DNA of 64,000 nt from Minicystis rosea (GTDB lineage Bacteria > Myxococcota_A > Polyangia > Polyangiales > Polyangiaceae), in NCBI GenBank assembly GCA_001931535.1, contig CP016211.1:4881573-4945572 (forward strand), read 5' to 3'. The notes under the pieces were generated by a model. That model had not been told where the DNA came from. It was given only the letters and a program-made list of their open reading frames with translations, and ran no database searches. Positions 7,598 through 15,668 of this stretch are shown in pieces. Made by a program: the position numbers and the translations under genes. Every line of letters begins with the position of its first letter. Positions within the stretch are counted from its first letter, which is position 1.

Positions 7598-8923
7598 ATG
7601 GGCAAGCTTCGGGTGTTCATCAGCAGCACGATGAAGGACTTGATCAACGAACGGCGGGCCATCGTAAAACAGCTAAGAGAGTTCAACCTCGAACCGGTCA
7701 ACGCCGAGGCGTGGCTCCCGGACGGCGCGAAGTCATGGGACCGCATCGAGAAAGAGATCAGGTCGAGTGACGTGTTCGTGCTCATCGTTGGAGAACGCTA
7801 CGGGTGGGTTCCCGACGGCGGCCAAGGACGCTCGGTCACACACCTGGAAGCGGAAGCGGCGAGGGCGCTAAGCCTTCCCATCCTTCCCTTTCTCAAAGAA
7901 CTTTCGTACGAGACAGATCGCACCTCGGACGACGCAAAGCGCCGGGACCTGTTTCGAGCGGAGATCGCGAACTACGACAATGGGTATTTCATTGCGAAGT
8001 TCGACGATGCCTTCGACCTCGCGAACAAAGTAGGAGAGGCAGTCATCCGACTGCTCACCGACGAATTTCAGCAGAACCGTATCCGATCGCGCGTGCAGGT
8101 CGTCAGCAACACGGCACTTGCTCTCGCGAGCGAATCCGAACAAGCGGCAATCACAAGTCACCCAGCGCTGCCGCCGCGCCTCGTTGACGCCGTCAAGAGT
8201 AAACAGGCAGTTCTTTTCGCGGGTTCCGGTATCTCATTGGCGGCTGGCCTTCCATCCGTGAGGTTCTTTGCTCAGAGCCTGATTCAGCTTGTCCGCAAGA
8301 GCTTCCCCGAGTACGGAGCAAACCCAGTCGGAAGTGCCTTCGCTGGCATCGCGACGGACGTCGAGGGGCTCGCGACGGGGCGTGCAGGACTTGTCGACGC
8401 CGTTCTAGCCCTCACACAACCGCCACAAGGGCTGCAGGCGACACCGGCGCACCTGATGGCGGTCGACCTGTTCGACCAGATCATCACCACCAACTATGAC
8501 ATGCTCTTCGAGGGGGCCGACCAGAAGCTCGGGAACGCACGCGCGGTCATCTCGAGTGAGATCGACGGCGAATCGATTCCTGCTCGTGCGATCGTCAACC
8601 TCCACGGATCTGCAAAACAGCCAAAGTCCTTGATCCTCACCGAGCGGGATGTGCTGCTTCTCGATGGCTCACGCCCTCGTCTGTGGAGGGCCGTGCGTGA
8701 CTTGCTTGCGAATAAGCTGGTCGTGGTCGTAGGCAGCTCCCTTCGGGATCCCAGCGTCGTGCGACTTTTCACTGAGGTCGGATCCGGCATGTCCGGCTAC
8801 TTCGTGGTCCCCGAGTTGTGGGAGACAACGATCGCGCGTCTGCGCGCGTGGAACTTGGAGTGCATTCGTTCCGACGCCAGGAGCTTCTTCAGGGCGCTCG
8901 ATGAGCAACGCAGTGCTCGATGA
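7598..8923 (+). CDS. Cassette 3: DUF4062-SIR2 fusion, putative NAD-consuming defence protein
   Basis: A 441-residue protein with two domains. Residues ~5-100 form a DUF4062 domain (LRVFISSTMKDLINERR, then SSDVFVLIVGERYG), a TIR-like alpha/beta fold. Residues ~195-430 are SIR2-like: the nucleotide loop FAGSGIS is at 208-213, TTNYD at 297-301 and the catalytic-type His in NLHGS at 334-338. SIR2 domains of this kind deplete NAD+ in several anti-phage systems (Thoeris ThsA, DSR, Avs-linked), causing abortive infection; DUF4062 may be a sensor or adaptor. The function is inferred from domains. It is a single-gene cassette with no partner. ATG 7598 was chosen over an upstream start at 7577. Confidence 0.88.
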   Translation: MGKLRVFISSTMKDLINERRAIVKQLREFNLEPVNAEAWLPDGAKSWDRIEKEIRSSDVFVLIVGERYGWVPDGGQGRSVTHLEAEAARALSLPILPFLKELSYETDRTSDDAKRRDLFRAEIANYDNGYFIAKFDDAFDLANKVGEAVIRLLTDEFQQNRIRSRVQVVSNTALALASESEQAAITSHPALPPRLVDAVKSKQAVLFAGSGISLAAGLPSVRFFAQSLIQLVRKSFPEYGANPVGSAFAGIATDVEGLATGRAGLVDAVLALTQPPQGLQATPAHLMAVDLFDQIITTNYDMLFEGADQKLGNARAVISSEIDGESIPARAIVNLHGSAKQPKSLILTERDVLLLDGSRPRLWRAVRDLLANKLVVVVGSSLRDPSVVRLFTEVGSGMSGYFVVPELWETTIARLRAWNLECIRSDARSFFRALDEQRSAR

Positions 8924-8960
8924 GGCAGCCGAGTCACACTCTGCGGCCAGCTCGTTTGCC

Positions 8961-9046
8961 GCCGAACTGCGCGCTGCACCTGGCGCGACACCCAGCCTCG
9001 CTCCGCTCGGCAGGGTGCCGCGCAGGTGACCGCGTGGCCGTTAGGC
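8961..9046 (+). repeat. attC site 3 (86 nt)
   Basis: R'' is GCCGAAC and R' is GTTAGGC. The inner arms GCACCTGGCG / CGCAGGTGAC and the apical GCCTCGCTCCGCTCGGC make it nearly identical to attC 2. Confidence 0.92.
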
Positions 9047-9104
9047 GCACATCCTGAGATTCAACGCGATTTGTGCAAGTGCCGAAGCCTGCGCAGGTTA
9101 AACA

Positions 9105-10469
9105 ATGACGAGACATCGACGTAACCCGCGACTCCAAAACAACGACACACCCTCGGAGCACCGGCTCGCAGCGACCAAAACGCCAGACGGAGGTCCAGCC
9201 CAGGGCCCAAAGGCGGAGGAGAATCAAGCACGCCTGATGCTCGCGCGTCTCGCCGCAGTACCTGAACCTCGGGAACGGCTGCTGCTGTGGTGTGACTTCC
9301 TGGTCGTCTACCGCAACGCGCTCGACCACCGACGGCCATTGGACAGTCTCGTGCAGGAGGCACCTGAAGACATCCGCGACGCTTTGCAAATGCGGGTCGG
9401 TGCGTTGAGAAAACTGGACGAGAGTGCACTGCTCGTCGGCGCGCAGTCTTTGAGATCCCGACGGCCGTTTATGCAATTGCTTGATGACGCCGCAATCGGA
9501 GATGTTGAACTCGCCACTGATCCTAAAGCCGCGAAAGAAAGACTCGAAGACAGGCTCATTCGACCGACTTGGTCGACTAGATTGCGCCTTCTGGCAGAAT
9601 GGACAGGGCTTAAGGGGCTGCTGATCGCCGGCCTCGGCGTTGCACTCGGTTGGCTTGCGAACAAGGGGCCCGAGAGCCTCGCCAAGATCATCGTCCCCGC
9701 CAGGCCCGCCGCGGTAGACCTGCAGGCAGAGGTAACCTTCTCCTTCGATGCCGGCCGCATTCAGATGCTTGCGGCCAACCTCTGGATTTCGAAGTTCATA
9801 GCTGAGACGCTTCCCTCGCTCGTTGGACGCGGATGCTATGACGAGGTGCTGTCGTCGAGTGATGTAACCTCGACCTGCCGGGACCGCTGGGCCAAGGCGA
9901 CGGACGTCTTGATCCGGGCTCAAGACGAGGAATTACTGCGTGTAGGCCGCATCGAAACCGCCCTCACTGGGTGCAAGCTTGATGCAGAGTTCAATCCGCG
10001 CGCAACGCTCGACACCACAGACTACCGACCGTCAACAGTGCTTCTCGGTCGAAGCTGTCCGGAGATGGCAGAGAAGGCACGAGATTACAAGAGACTCATC
10101 TCCGACATCAAGGGGACGCTCATCCAGCTCAAGATGACTTTGGGTGAGGGCGTCGAATCGTGTACAGTCCGCATGACTGTGCAGAACCAAGGGGCGGACC
10201 AATGGTATCCTCAGGGGAAACCGCAGTCGCCTTCCAAGTCGACCGAGTGGACCATTCTATTCGAGGGCGCGAAAGAATCTCGTTCGCTCACGCTTGAGTC
10301 GAAGGTCCGCGAGGGCTTGCGCACTGGTCTGTCACCGTACGGCTGGACGACGATTCCGCTGAAGATGACCCCGAGAGCGCCACTGGGCCCGATTGTAGTA
10401 AGACCTCCTGAGGGTCCTCACATCCGGATCGACAGGGTTCCGAATGACTGTCGTCGTTCTACTCCGTAG
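9105..10469 (+). CDS. Cassette 4: large membrane-anchored protein of unknown function
   Basis: The 454-residue protein has a helical N-terminal half (~35-160), one clear membrane segment at ~168-186 (GLLIAGLGVALGWLANKG) and a C-terminal half (~190-450) with several Cys and predicted beta structure. No signal peptide precedes the helix, so the N-terminal half should be cytoplasmic and the C-terminal half extracytoplasmic. No known family was recognised. It fills a single cassette between attC 3 and attC 4. A membrane-spanning cassette of this size could belong to sensing or defence, but nothing in the sequence shows it. Confidence 0.7.
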   Translation: MTRHRRNPRLQNNDTPSEHRLAATKTPDGGPAQGPKAEENQARLMLARLAAVPEPRERLLLWCDFLVVYRNALDHRRPLDSLVQEAPEDIRDALQMRVGALRKLDESALLVGAQSLRSRRPFMQLLDDAAIGDVELATDPKAAKERLEDRLIRPTWSTRLRLLAEWTGLKGLLIAGLGVALGWLANKGPESLAKIIVPARPAAVDLQAEVTFSFDAGRIQMLAANLWISKFIAETLPSLVGRGCYDEVLSSSDVTSTCRDRWAKATDVLIRAQDEELLRVGRIETALTGCKLDAEFNPRATLDTTDYRPSTVLLGRSCPEMAEKARDYKRLISDIKGTLIQLKMTLGEGVESCTVRMTVQNQGADQWYPQGKPQSPSKSTEWTILFEGAKESRSLTLESKVREGLRTGLSPYGWTTIPLKMTPRAPLGPIVVRPPEGPHIRIDRVPNDCRRSTP

Positions 10470-10478
10470 CGCCGCGGC

Positions 10479-10564
10479 GCCTAACGGGCCGATGCACCCG
10501 ACGGTCCGCGCAGCCTCGCTCCGCTCAGCAGCGCGGTCCGCGGGTGATCGCCTTCACGTTGAGC
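10479..10564 (+). repeat. attC site 4 (86 nt)
   Basis: R'' is GCCTAAC, a perfect consensus match, and R' is GTTGAGC. The apical part is GCCTCGCTCCGCTCAGC. Confidence 0.9.
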
Positions 10565-10577
10565 AGGCGAGGTCTCC

Positions 10578-11008
10578 ATGCGACTGACCGATGTAAGAGA
10601 TGCCATCACCGTGCTCGACATTACGCAACCGTAGGGGGCACGGGAGCGGACCTCGTCGAGACGCTGAGCCGCGTGGATACGATGTGGGGCCCCGTCGGCC
10701 CTCCATTCACCCTCGACCTGGAGCTTTCGGATCCGTTTCTCCTCGTCAAACATGTTAGTCACGTCCCTACGAGTTCTATTGAGGGATTTAGGAGTCTGCA
10801 GAGCCTCGAATTTGCAGTTCTTTCCGGGGCCGGCTTCACGAACAACTTCGTAACCCATTGCGTGGCATTCATCGGCGGGAAGCCTTCTCTCTTCAAGATC
10901 CTGTTCCGTGACGAATCCGGGGCCGAACTGGAGTTCGACAAGGATCAGCAAATCCGAGAGGACGACTTCGGCCAGCAGTACCCCGGCCGTCGGGTCGAGT
11001 GGATGTAG
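10578..11008 (+). CDS. Cassette 5a: small unknown protein, probably frameshifted near its start
   Basis: The best coding stretch ends at 11008. A plausible start at ATG 10578 (MRLTDVRDAITVLD) is in another frame and stops at a TAG next to a run of five G at ~10634-10638; the downstream frame then continues with GGTGADLVETLSRVD. A single indel at the G run would join them into one ~143-residue protein. Otherwise translation may start at ATG 10681, giving 108 residues. The protein has no recognised domain. It shares its cassette with the CPCC gene 24 bases downstream, so the two may be expressed together. Confidence 0.5.
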
Positions 11009-11032
11009 TCGAATAGCACGGTGATCGCACCC

Positions 11033-11335
11033 ATGACCTGGTACGAACCGAAGGACGGAACCCCGCGCGAGCAGTGCCCTTGCTGCGGGTACGTGACCTT
11101 GCCCGAGCGCGGCATGAGCTTGATCTGTCCCGTGTGCTTCTGGGAGGACGATGCGTTCATTGGCAACGAATTGGATGAGCATTCCGTGTGCAACAACCTG
11201 ACCCTGCGGCAGGCAAGAGCCAACTTCATTGAGATCGGCGCGTGCGACGCGAAGATGCTGGTGCATGTTCTTCCTGTGCACGAACGCGGTAAGTTCCGGC
11301 ACGAGCCTCTTTCGCCGCCGGAGGTGGAGGCGTGA
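11033..11335 (+). CDS. Cassette 5b: cysteine-rich CPCC-domain protein
   Basis: A 100-residue protein. The N-terminal part matches the CPCC family: EQCPCCGYVTL, a short loop, then LICPVCFWEDD, giving two paired-Cys knuckles likely to bind zinc. Members are small cytosolic proteins often found near polymorphic toxins, so an immunity role is possible but unproven. The downstream half (NLTLRQARANF..GACD) also follows the family pattern. ATG 11033 was chosen; a GTG at 11021 is in frame upstream. The ORF ends immediately before attC 5. Confidence 0.85.
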   Translation: MTWYEPKDGTPREQCPCCGYVTLPERGMSLICPVCFWEDDAFIGNELDEHSVCNNLTLRQARANFIEIGACDAKMLVHVLPVHERGKFRHEPLSPPEVEA

Positions 11336-11339
11336 CGCT

Positions 11340-11428
11340 GCCCAACAACCCGCTGTACACCGACGGTGCGCGCGTGCCTCGCTTGCGCTCGGCACGGCGT
11401 CCCGCGGGTGAGCGGGTAGCCGTTGGGC
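11340..11428 (+). repeat. attC site 5 (89 nt)
   Basis: R'' GCCCAAC and R' GTTGGGC are perfectly complementary, with inner arms pairing around the apical GCCTCGCTTGCGCTCGGC. Confidence 0.93.
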
Positions 11429-11449
11429 GGGCAGAAGGGGTGGAGCGCG

Positions 11450-12016
11450 ATGCTGTTCGGTGATCGGTCGGACTTCGCCATCGAAGCGGAGGTAGACGCG
11501 GAACTCTCCCTCCCGGGCGTGTGGGGGCGCATGTGCGTGTGGTGCGCTGGGACGCCTCTTGGAAACATCGATGAGCCCGGGTGCGCGCTCTATCCGGCGT
11601 ACGTCTCATTTCGCGGGCTGTCCTCTTGCCTCGACACGTTATCGGCCGATGACCTTTCCGGGCTGGATGACGTTGCCATCTGGAGCCTTCTCGATGGCGA
11701 ACTCTACGGCACTCACGGCGATACCGTGCTCGTGGATGAACGGAAGAGCCAAGATGGTTCCGTACATCCAGAAGACTGGAAGCGATTCGACTTCCTCACC
11801 AACTGGGGCGAGCCGTTCGACGCGTGCAAGGCGTTCATCTTGTGCCCACCTGGCGGAACGGTCCGCGTTCTTTGGCGCCAACTCCCCGACAACGCCCTCC
11901 GCAGCGCGGACGTGTCGCGCGCCGGGATCATGGTAGCAATCGATGACTTCAGCCGCTGGTTTGAGGAGAAGACGCAGGATCGACAGCCGGGTGCTGGCGC
12001 AACCGGGGGCACGTAA
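11450..12016 (+). CDS. Cassette 6: Imm42-like immunity protein
   Basis: A 188-residue protein. The N-terminus (MLFGDRSDFAIEAEV, then WGRMCVWCAGTPLGN) follows the Imm42 pattern, where a GD..FAI strand is followed by a strand with a short 'iGnf' turn. Imm42 proteins are predicted immunity proteins of contact-dependent or secreted polymorphic toxins. No toxin is adjacent. The start at ATG 11450 lies 22 bases past the attC; a GTG at 11423 would overlap the recombination site. The assignment rests on N-terminal pattern similarity, so it is moderately sure. Confidence 0.75.
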   Translation: MLFGDRSDFAIEAEVDAELSLPGVWGRMCVWCAGTPLGNIDEPGCALYPAYVSFRGLSSCLDTLSADDLSGLDDVAIWSLLDGELYGTHGDTVLVDERKSQDGSVHPEDWKRFDFLTNWGEPFDACKAFILCPPGGTVRVLWRQLPDNALRSADVSRAGIMVAIDDFSRWFEEKTQDRQPGAGATGGT

Positions 12017-12025
12017 GATGGAGCT

Positions 12026-12089
12026 GCCCAACTCACGCCCTGAGGCGGACCGCGCCCGGAGGGGGCGCTCACGCGAACGCCGGTTGGAC
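12026..12089 (+). repeat. attC site 6 (64 nt, short form)
   Basis: R'' is GCCCAAC and R' is GTTGGAC. The stem is reduced to a strong GCGCCC/GGGGGCGC hairpin and lacks the usual apical sequence. It follows the Imm42-like gene and sits only 36 bases before attC 7. Confidence 0.7.
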
Positions 12090-12124
12090 ACATCAGCGCA
12101 CGATTGGTATCGGGTAGCGTTGCC

Positions 12125-12210
12125 GCCCAACTGCGCAATGCAGCCGACGGTTCGCGCAACCGCGCTTCGCGCGGCAGCGCGCTCCGCGGCTGATTGCGAC
12201 CACGTTGGGT
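12125..12210 (+). repeat. attC site 7 (86 nt, different stem sequence)
   Basis: R'' is GCCCAAC and R' is GTTGGGT. The stem has arms CAATGCAGCCG / CGGCTGATTG and a GCGCTTCGCGC apex, a second attC subfamily also seen at 15548. Confidence 0.88.
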
Positions 12211-12257
12211 GGGCGGCTGTGTCGCGAGCCCATCCAGTAAGTGCTATTGAAGCCCCG

Positions 12258-12473
12258 ATGGTCGAGCAAATCCATGCCCTGGACAAAGCGCTCGCGACAC
12301 TCGTAGCTGCACGAGGGCCGCTCGTTCGCCCGCACCTCATGTCTCCCGCGTATGCCGTGCGTGCCACCGCGGCGCGCGTAAGTGGCGAGATCGGCGATGC
12401 CGGCGTGTCGGCCGGGACCGCGATCGTCGACGGCGAGGTCGCGGCAAATATTGTCCCTTTTGAGGCAGGTTGA
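12258..12473 (+). CDS. Cassette 7a: small protein of unknown function
   Basis: A 71-residue ORF from ATG 12258 that stops four bases before the SMP-30-like lipoprotein gene, suggesting coupled translation. The sequence is mildly hydrophobic, with no signal peptide or known motif (VEQIHALDKAL..VRPHLMSP). The start is the first ATG after attC 7. It could be a short real gene or a leader. Confidence 0.45.
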   Translation: MVEQIHALDKALATLVAARGPLVRPHLMSPAYAVRATAARVSGEIGDAGVSAGTAIVDGEVAANIVPFEAG

Positions 12474-12477
12474 ACAA

Positions 12478-13620
12478 ATGCATCGAAATCTCAGTCTTTC
12501 ACTCTTCATGGCGGCGGCCTTCCACCTCGGGTGCTCGAGCGGTGACACGAGTGGAGCTACCAGCACCGCGAGCGGCTCCGGGGGGCAGGGTGGCGGTCAA
12601 TCCGCGACCGGCAGCACGAGCGGAGGCGGTCAGGGCGGCGCCGGCAGCTCCAGCACGGCGAGCGGGGGCAGCACTTCGGCGACGGGGACGGGCGGCGGCC
12701 CCACGAACCAGGCCTGGAAATGCCCGGCCGGCAATTTCCAGAGCCCGAATCTGAACGGGCTCTCGGCGAAAAAGATCGCCGGCGTTCCACCGGCCGACGG
12801 CTTCAGCCCGGGGTACTCGGTTCTCGAAGGTCCGCTCTGGCTCGGCGACGCGCTTTACCTCTCGGACATCGCGACGGACAGCAAGCCTCCCGTTGCGCGC
12901 CTGCTCGAGCTCCTGCCGGCCACGTCCACCGTCTCGATCGCTGCCGCGACGATCGGCAGCAATGGTCTGGCCACCGACAAGGACGGTAACATCGTCGCAG
13001 GCGTCCACAAGGACGGATCGATCTCTCGATTCTCGGTGAAAAATCTCGCCGACCCGATGCCGATCGCCGGCTCGTTCATGGGAGCTCGCTTCAACTCCCC
13101 GAATGATCTGGCCGTGCGATCCGACGGGAATATCTACTTCTCCGATCCCGACTACCAGGCGCCGGCCCCGTCGCCGCAGGCCAAGACTCGGGTCTATCGG
13201 ATCGCGCCCGGTGGTGCGGTGTCGGTGATCGACGACACGATCAACAATCCAAACGGCATCACGCTGTCGCTCGACGAGTCGACCCTGTACGTCACCGGTA
13301 CCTCCGGGCTCTACAGCTATCCGGTGATGGCCGATGGCTCGGTCGGCGCGGGGAAGCTGTTGAATGGGGCTCTGGGGGGGGACGGCATGGTCGTGGATTG
13401 CGCCGGCGATCTCTATGTGACGGGAACCCAGAACGTCGTGGTGCTGAACCCGGCTGGAACGGACATCGGACACATCGCGGTGGGCGGCGTGAACGGCGTG
13501 GACGCGACCACCAACGTGGCCTTTGGCGGCCCCGATCGGAAGACGCTGTTCATCACCACGCGCGGCAGCACGCCAGCCCTGTTCAGCGTCGATCTCGGCG
13601 TCCCCGGCATGCCCTACTGA
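12478..13620 (+). CDS. Cassette 7b: SMP-30/gluconolactonase-like beta-propeller lipoprotein
   Basis: A 380-residue exported lipoprotein: MHRNLSLSLFMAAAFHLGCSS gives a signal with Cys in a lipobox. A Gly/Ser/Thr-rich linker (~25-80) leads into a six-bladed propeller domain. Motifs of the SMP-30 group are visible: YSVLEGPLW, GNIVAGV, FNSPNDLAVRSDGNIYFSDPDYQ, NNPNGITLS and GGDGMVVDCAGDLYVTG. The family hydrolyses lactones or related esters in the periplasm or at the outer membrane. The linker style is typical of myxobacterial lipoproteins, so this may be a native gene captured by the array. No good attC closes the cassette; only a half site is near 13660. Confidence 0.88.
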   Translation: MHRNLSLSLFMAAAFHLGCSSGDTSGATSTASGSGGQGGGQSATGSTSGGGQGGAGSSSTASGGSTSATGTGGGPTNQAWKCPAGNFQSPNLNGLSAKKIAGVPPADGFSPGYSVLEGPLWLGDALYLSDIATDSKPPVARLLELLPATSTVSIAAATIGSNGLATDKDGNIVAGVHKDGSISRFSVKNLADPMPIAGSFMGARFNSPNDLAVRSDGNIYFSDPDYQAPAPSPQAKTRVYRIAPGGAVSVIDDTINNPNGITLSLDESTLYVTGTSGLYSYPVMADGSVGAGKLLNGALGGDGMVVDCAGDLYVTGTQNVVVLNPAGTDIGHIAVGGVNGVDATTNVAFGGPDRKTLFITTRGSTPALFSVDLGVPGMPY

Positions 13621-13623
13621 CGT

Positions 13624-13666
13624 GATGCATTGGTGTGCGCGCCGAGCAGGCGAGGCCTCGTTGGGC
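13624..13666 (+). repeat. Possible 3' half of a decayed attC
   Basis: An isolated R'-like GTTGGGC at 13660-13666 follows the SMP-30-like gene. A matching R'' was not found, so this is a weak call based on position. Confidence 0.3.
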
Positions 13667-13835
13667 ACCGATCAACGCCAGCCACCTGCGCACCCGAAGG
13701 CACAGCCGTCGTCCCGAGTAGACCAAGCAGATGCGCTCCACCTCCAGGATTATGATCACAGACACAGGCAAGATGCGGCTTCGATGGAGCTCCCGGAAGA
13801 TGCTTGCACGGTTGTCGATCAGATAGCTTGGGACC

Positions 13836-14213
13836 ATGAGCCATCAAGAAAGCATCGAGATCTTCGTAAGCTGCGACGCCGGACAGGTGATAGATTGGTT
13901 GGCCCTGGTAGCGGGACCTGTGAGGCTCACCGAAACAGTGGGCGACATGCTCGTCTATGAAACCCGTATGGGCTCGGTCTTCGTCACTCTCGGCATTGGC
14001 GGCTCCTTCGTGAGCGTCTATTTGATTGCTGCTGGCAGCCCGTGGTCCACGGACGTGGACTGTGCTCGCCAGGCAGCATCCGAGCTGGGCTGCGTGATTC
14101 GATGCGACCCTGGACAACACTATCCAGGCGTGCATCCAGCGTCGGACACATTCCTTGAGATCAGTCAGGGAACAGAGAGGCTTGTTGAGTGGTATGATGA
14201 CTTGGATGCATGA
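13836..14213 (+). CDS. Cassette 8: small unknown protein
   Basis: A 125-residue protein from ATG 13836 with alternating beta and short helical stretches (VYETRMGSVFVTLGIGG, SPWSTDVDCARQAASELGC). No signal peptide or catalytic motif was seen. Size and fold are in the range of small immunity proteins, but I do not recognise the family. It ends 8 bases before attC 9. Confidence 0.7.
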   Translation: MSHQESIEIFVSCDAGQVIDWLALVAGPVRLTETVGDMLVYETRMGSVFVTLGIGGSFVSVYLIAAGSPWSTDVDCARQAASELGCVIRCDPGQHYPGVHPASDTFLEISQGTERLVEWYDDLDA

Positions 14214-14220
14214 AGAGACC

Positions 14221-14308
14221 GCCCAACAATCCGCTGCACACCGACCGTGCGCCGAGCCTCGCCTGCGCTCGGCACAGCGCCCCGCGGGTGAGCGGGTAGC
14301 CCTTGGGC
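14221..14308 (+). repeat. attC site 9 (88 nt) with altered crossover base
   Basis: R'' is GCCCAAC. R' reads CTTGGGC (14302-14308): the G at which IntI cleaves is C. Arms and the apical GCCTCGCCTGCGCTCGGC are otherwise intact. Confidence 0.85.
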
Positions 14309-14421
14309 GGACGAGCGTTGCAGGTCGGTCGCGCTACGTGCGACCATCCCTCAGCGCAGGCAGCGTCACCGCGAGCAGCGCCCCGCCGCTTCGAGGCGAG
14401 TAGCGGATGACAGGAGGACCC

Positions 14422-15282
14422 ATGCACATTGCCGTCATTGGTCTCGGAGACATCGGCAAGGCCATCGCCCAGAATCTCATGAAGGCAGGCCACCGCGTCA
14501 GCGTGTGGAACCGCACGCCGCAAAAGGCCGAAGCGCTCGTGGCGCAGGGCGCCACCCTGGTGAAGAGCGCGCGCGAGGCATTTCAGGCCGCCGAGATCGT
14601 CCTCTCGCTGCTCTTCGACGACGAGGCCGTGCAGCAGGTCATCCTCGACGGCGACACCCTCGCCGGCAGCAGGGCCACGCACGTCTGCATGTCGACGATC
14701 TCGACGGAGATGGTGCAGAAGCTCGCCGCGGCGCACGCACGCCATGGCAGTGGCTTCGCGAGCGGGCCCGTCTTCGGCCGCCCCGAGGCCGCCGCCGCCG
14801 CCCAACTGCAAATCGCGCTCGCCGGGCCCGACGACATCGTCGCCCGCGTCGAGCCCGCGCTCGCGGCGCTCGGCCGTACCTGGCGCGTCGGAACCGAGCC
14901 ACACCACGCGGTGCTCGCCAAGCTCGCGGGCAACTTCCTCATCGGCGCCGCTCTCGGCTCGCTGGCCGAGGCGTGCGCGCTCATCGCTGGGCAGGGCGGC
15001 GATCCGCGGCCCGCGATGCAACTGCTCGTCGAGACGATCTTCAGCGCGCCCATCTACAAGGCGACGGCGCCGATCGTGGCGGCCCTGCAGGCGCCGCCGC
15101 GCGCGTCGTCTGGCAGTGCGATCCCGCAGAAAGACACGGGGCTCTACCTCGTCGAAGCCAAGCGCAGCGGCATCGAGCCGCGCTTCGCCCGGCTCATCCT
15201 GGAGCAGATCGGTCAGGCGCTCGAGCGGCACCCGACGGAAGACATGGCCGTCGCTGTGGCGAAGGTCGCCCGCGGCCTCTGA
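14422..15282 (+). CDS. Cassette 9: NAD(P)-dependent beta-hydroxyacid dehydrogenase family protein
   Basis: A 286-residue protein of the 6-phosphogluconate / 3-hydroxyisobutyrate dehydrogenase superfamily. The Rossmann N-terminus has GLGDIGKAIA near residues 8-17 and the NRT sequence after beta-2 that suits NADP. The substrate segment reads MSTISTEM, followed by SGPVFGRPEAA; the catalytic Lys is in AKLAGNFLIGA. The C-terminal all-alpha domain includes KDTGLYL. Relatives include imine reductases and glyoxylate reductases, so the substrate is uncertain. ATG 14422 is preceded by AGGAGG at 14411, better than ATG 14407. It is an enzyme rather than an immunity cassette. Confidence 0.88.
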   Translation: MHIAVIGLGDIGKAIAQNLMKAGHRVSVWNRTPQKAEALVAQGATLVKSAREAFQAAEIVLSLLFDDEAVQQVILDGDTLAGSRATHVCMSTISTEMVQKLAAAHARHGSGFASGPVFGRPEAAAAAQLQIALAGPDDIVARVEPALAALGRTWRVGTEPHHAVLAKLAGNFLIGAALGSLAEACALIAGQGGDPRPAMQLLVETIFSAPIYKATAPIVAALQAPPRASSGSAIPQKDTGLYLVEAKRSGIEPRFARLILEQIGQALERHPTEDMAVAVAKVARGL

Positions 15283-15306
15283 CACCAACCGCCCGCGACG
15301 CGCCAT

Positions 15307-15519
15307 GTGCTCGCGAGCGTCCTGCGGTACAGTCAGGAGACGGGCCGGGCCGAGCCTGCCACCCTGCGCGAGCGACTCGCCCACCTGGCGGGCCGGGAGG
15401 CCGCGGAGGAGCTCATGACGACGGCGGAGATGCTCAGGCGCGAGGGAGAGGCAAGAGGCAAAGCCCAGGGCATCGAGCTTGTGGTTCAGCCGGGTGCTCA
15501 CCACGTCTACCCTCGATGA
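15307..15519 (+). pseudogene. C-terminal fragment of an Rpn/PD-(D/E)XK transposase-like protein
   Basis: About 70 codons read LRERLAHLAG, then MTTAEMLRREGEARGKAQGI. This resembles the C-terminal tail of Rpn-type recombination-promoting nucleases, which end in repeated E-G-R-A-E-G units. No nuclease domain precedes it, and it begins just 24 bases after the dehydrogenase stop, so it is a remnant. Confidence 0.55.
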
Positions 15520-15547
15520 CGTTTTGGGGCGCGACTGCCACTGTGCC

Positions 15548-15602
15548 GCCCAACAAGGCAATGCAGCCGGCGCATGCGCGGCTGATTGCCTGCACGTTCG
15601 GC
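15548..15602 (+). repeat. attC site 10 (55 nt, short form)
   Basis: R'' is GCCCAAC and R' is GTTCGGC. The stem CAATGCAGCCG / CGGCTGATTG with apex GCGCATGCG is close to the shortest functional attC length. Confidence 0.88.
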
Positions 15603-15668
15603 GGGCCGAGGTCTGGGTGTTCCACGCACCGGGCTGGAACATCCATTCGTAAAAACGGTGGAGTAATC

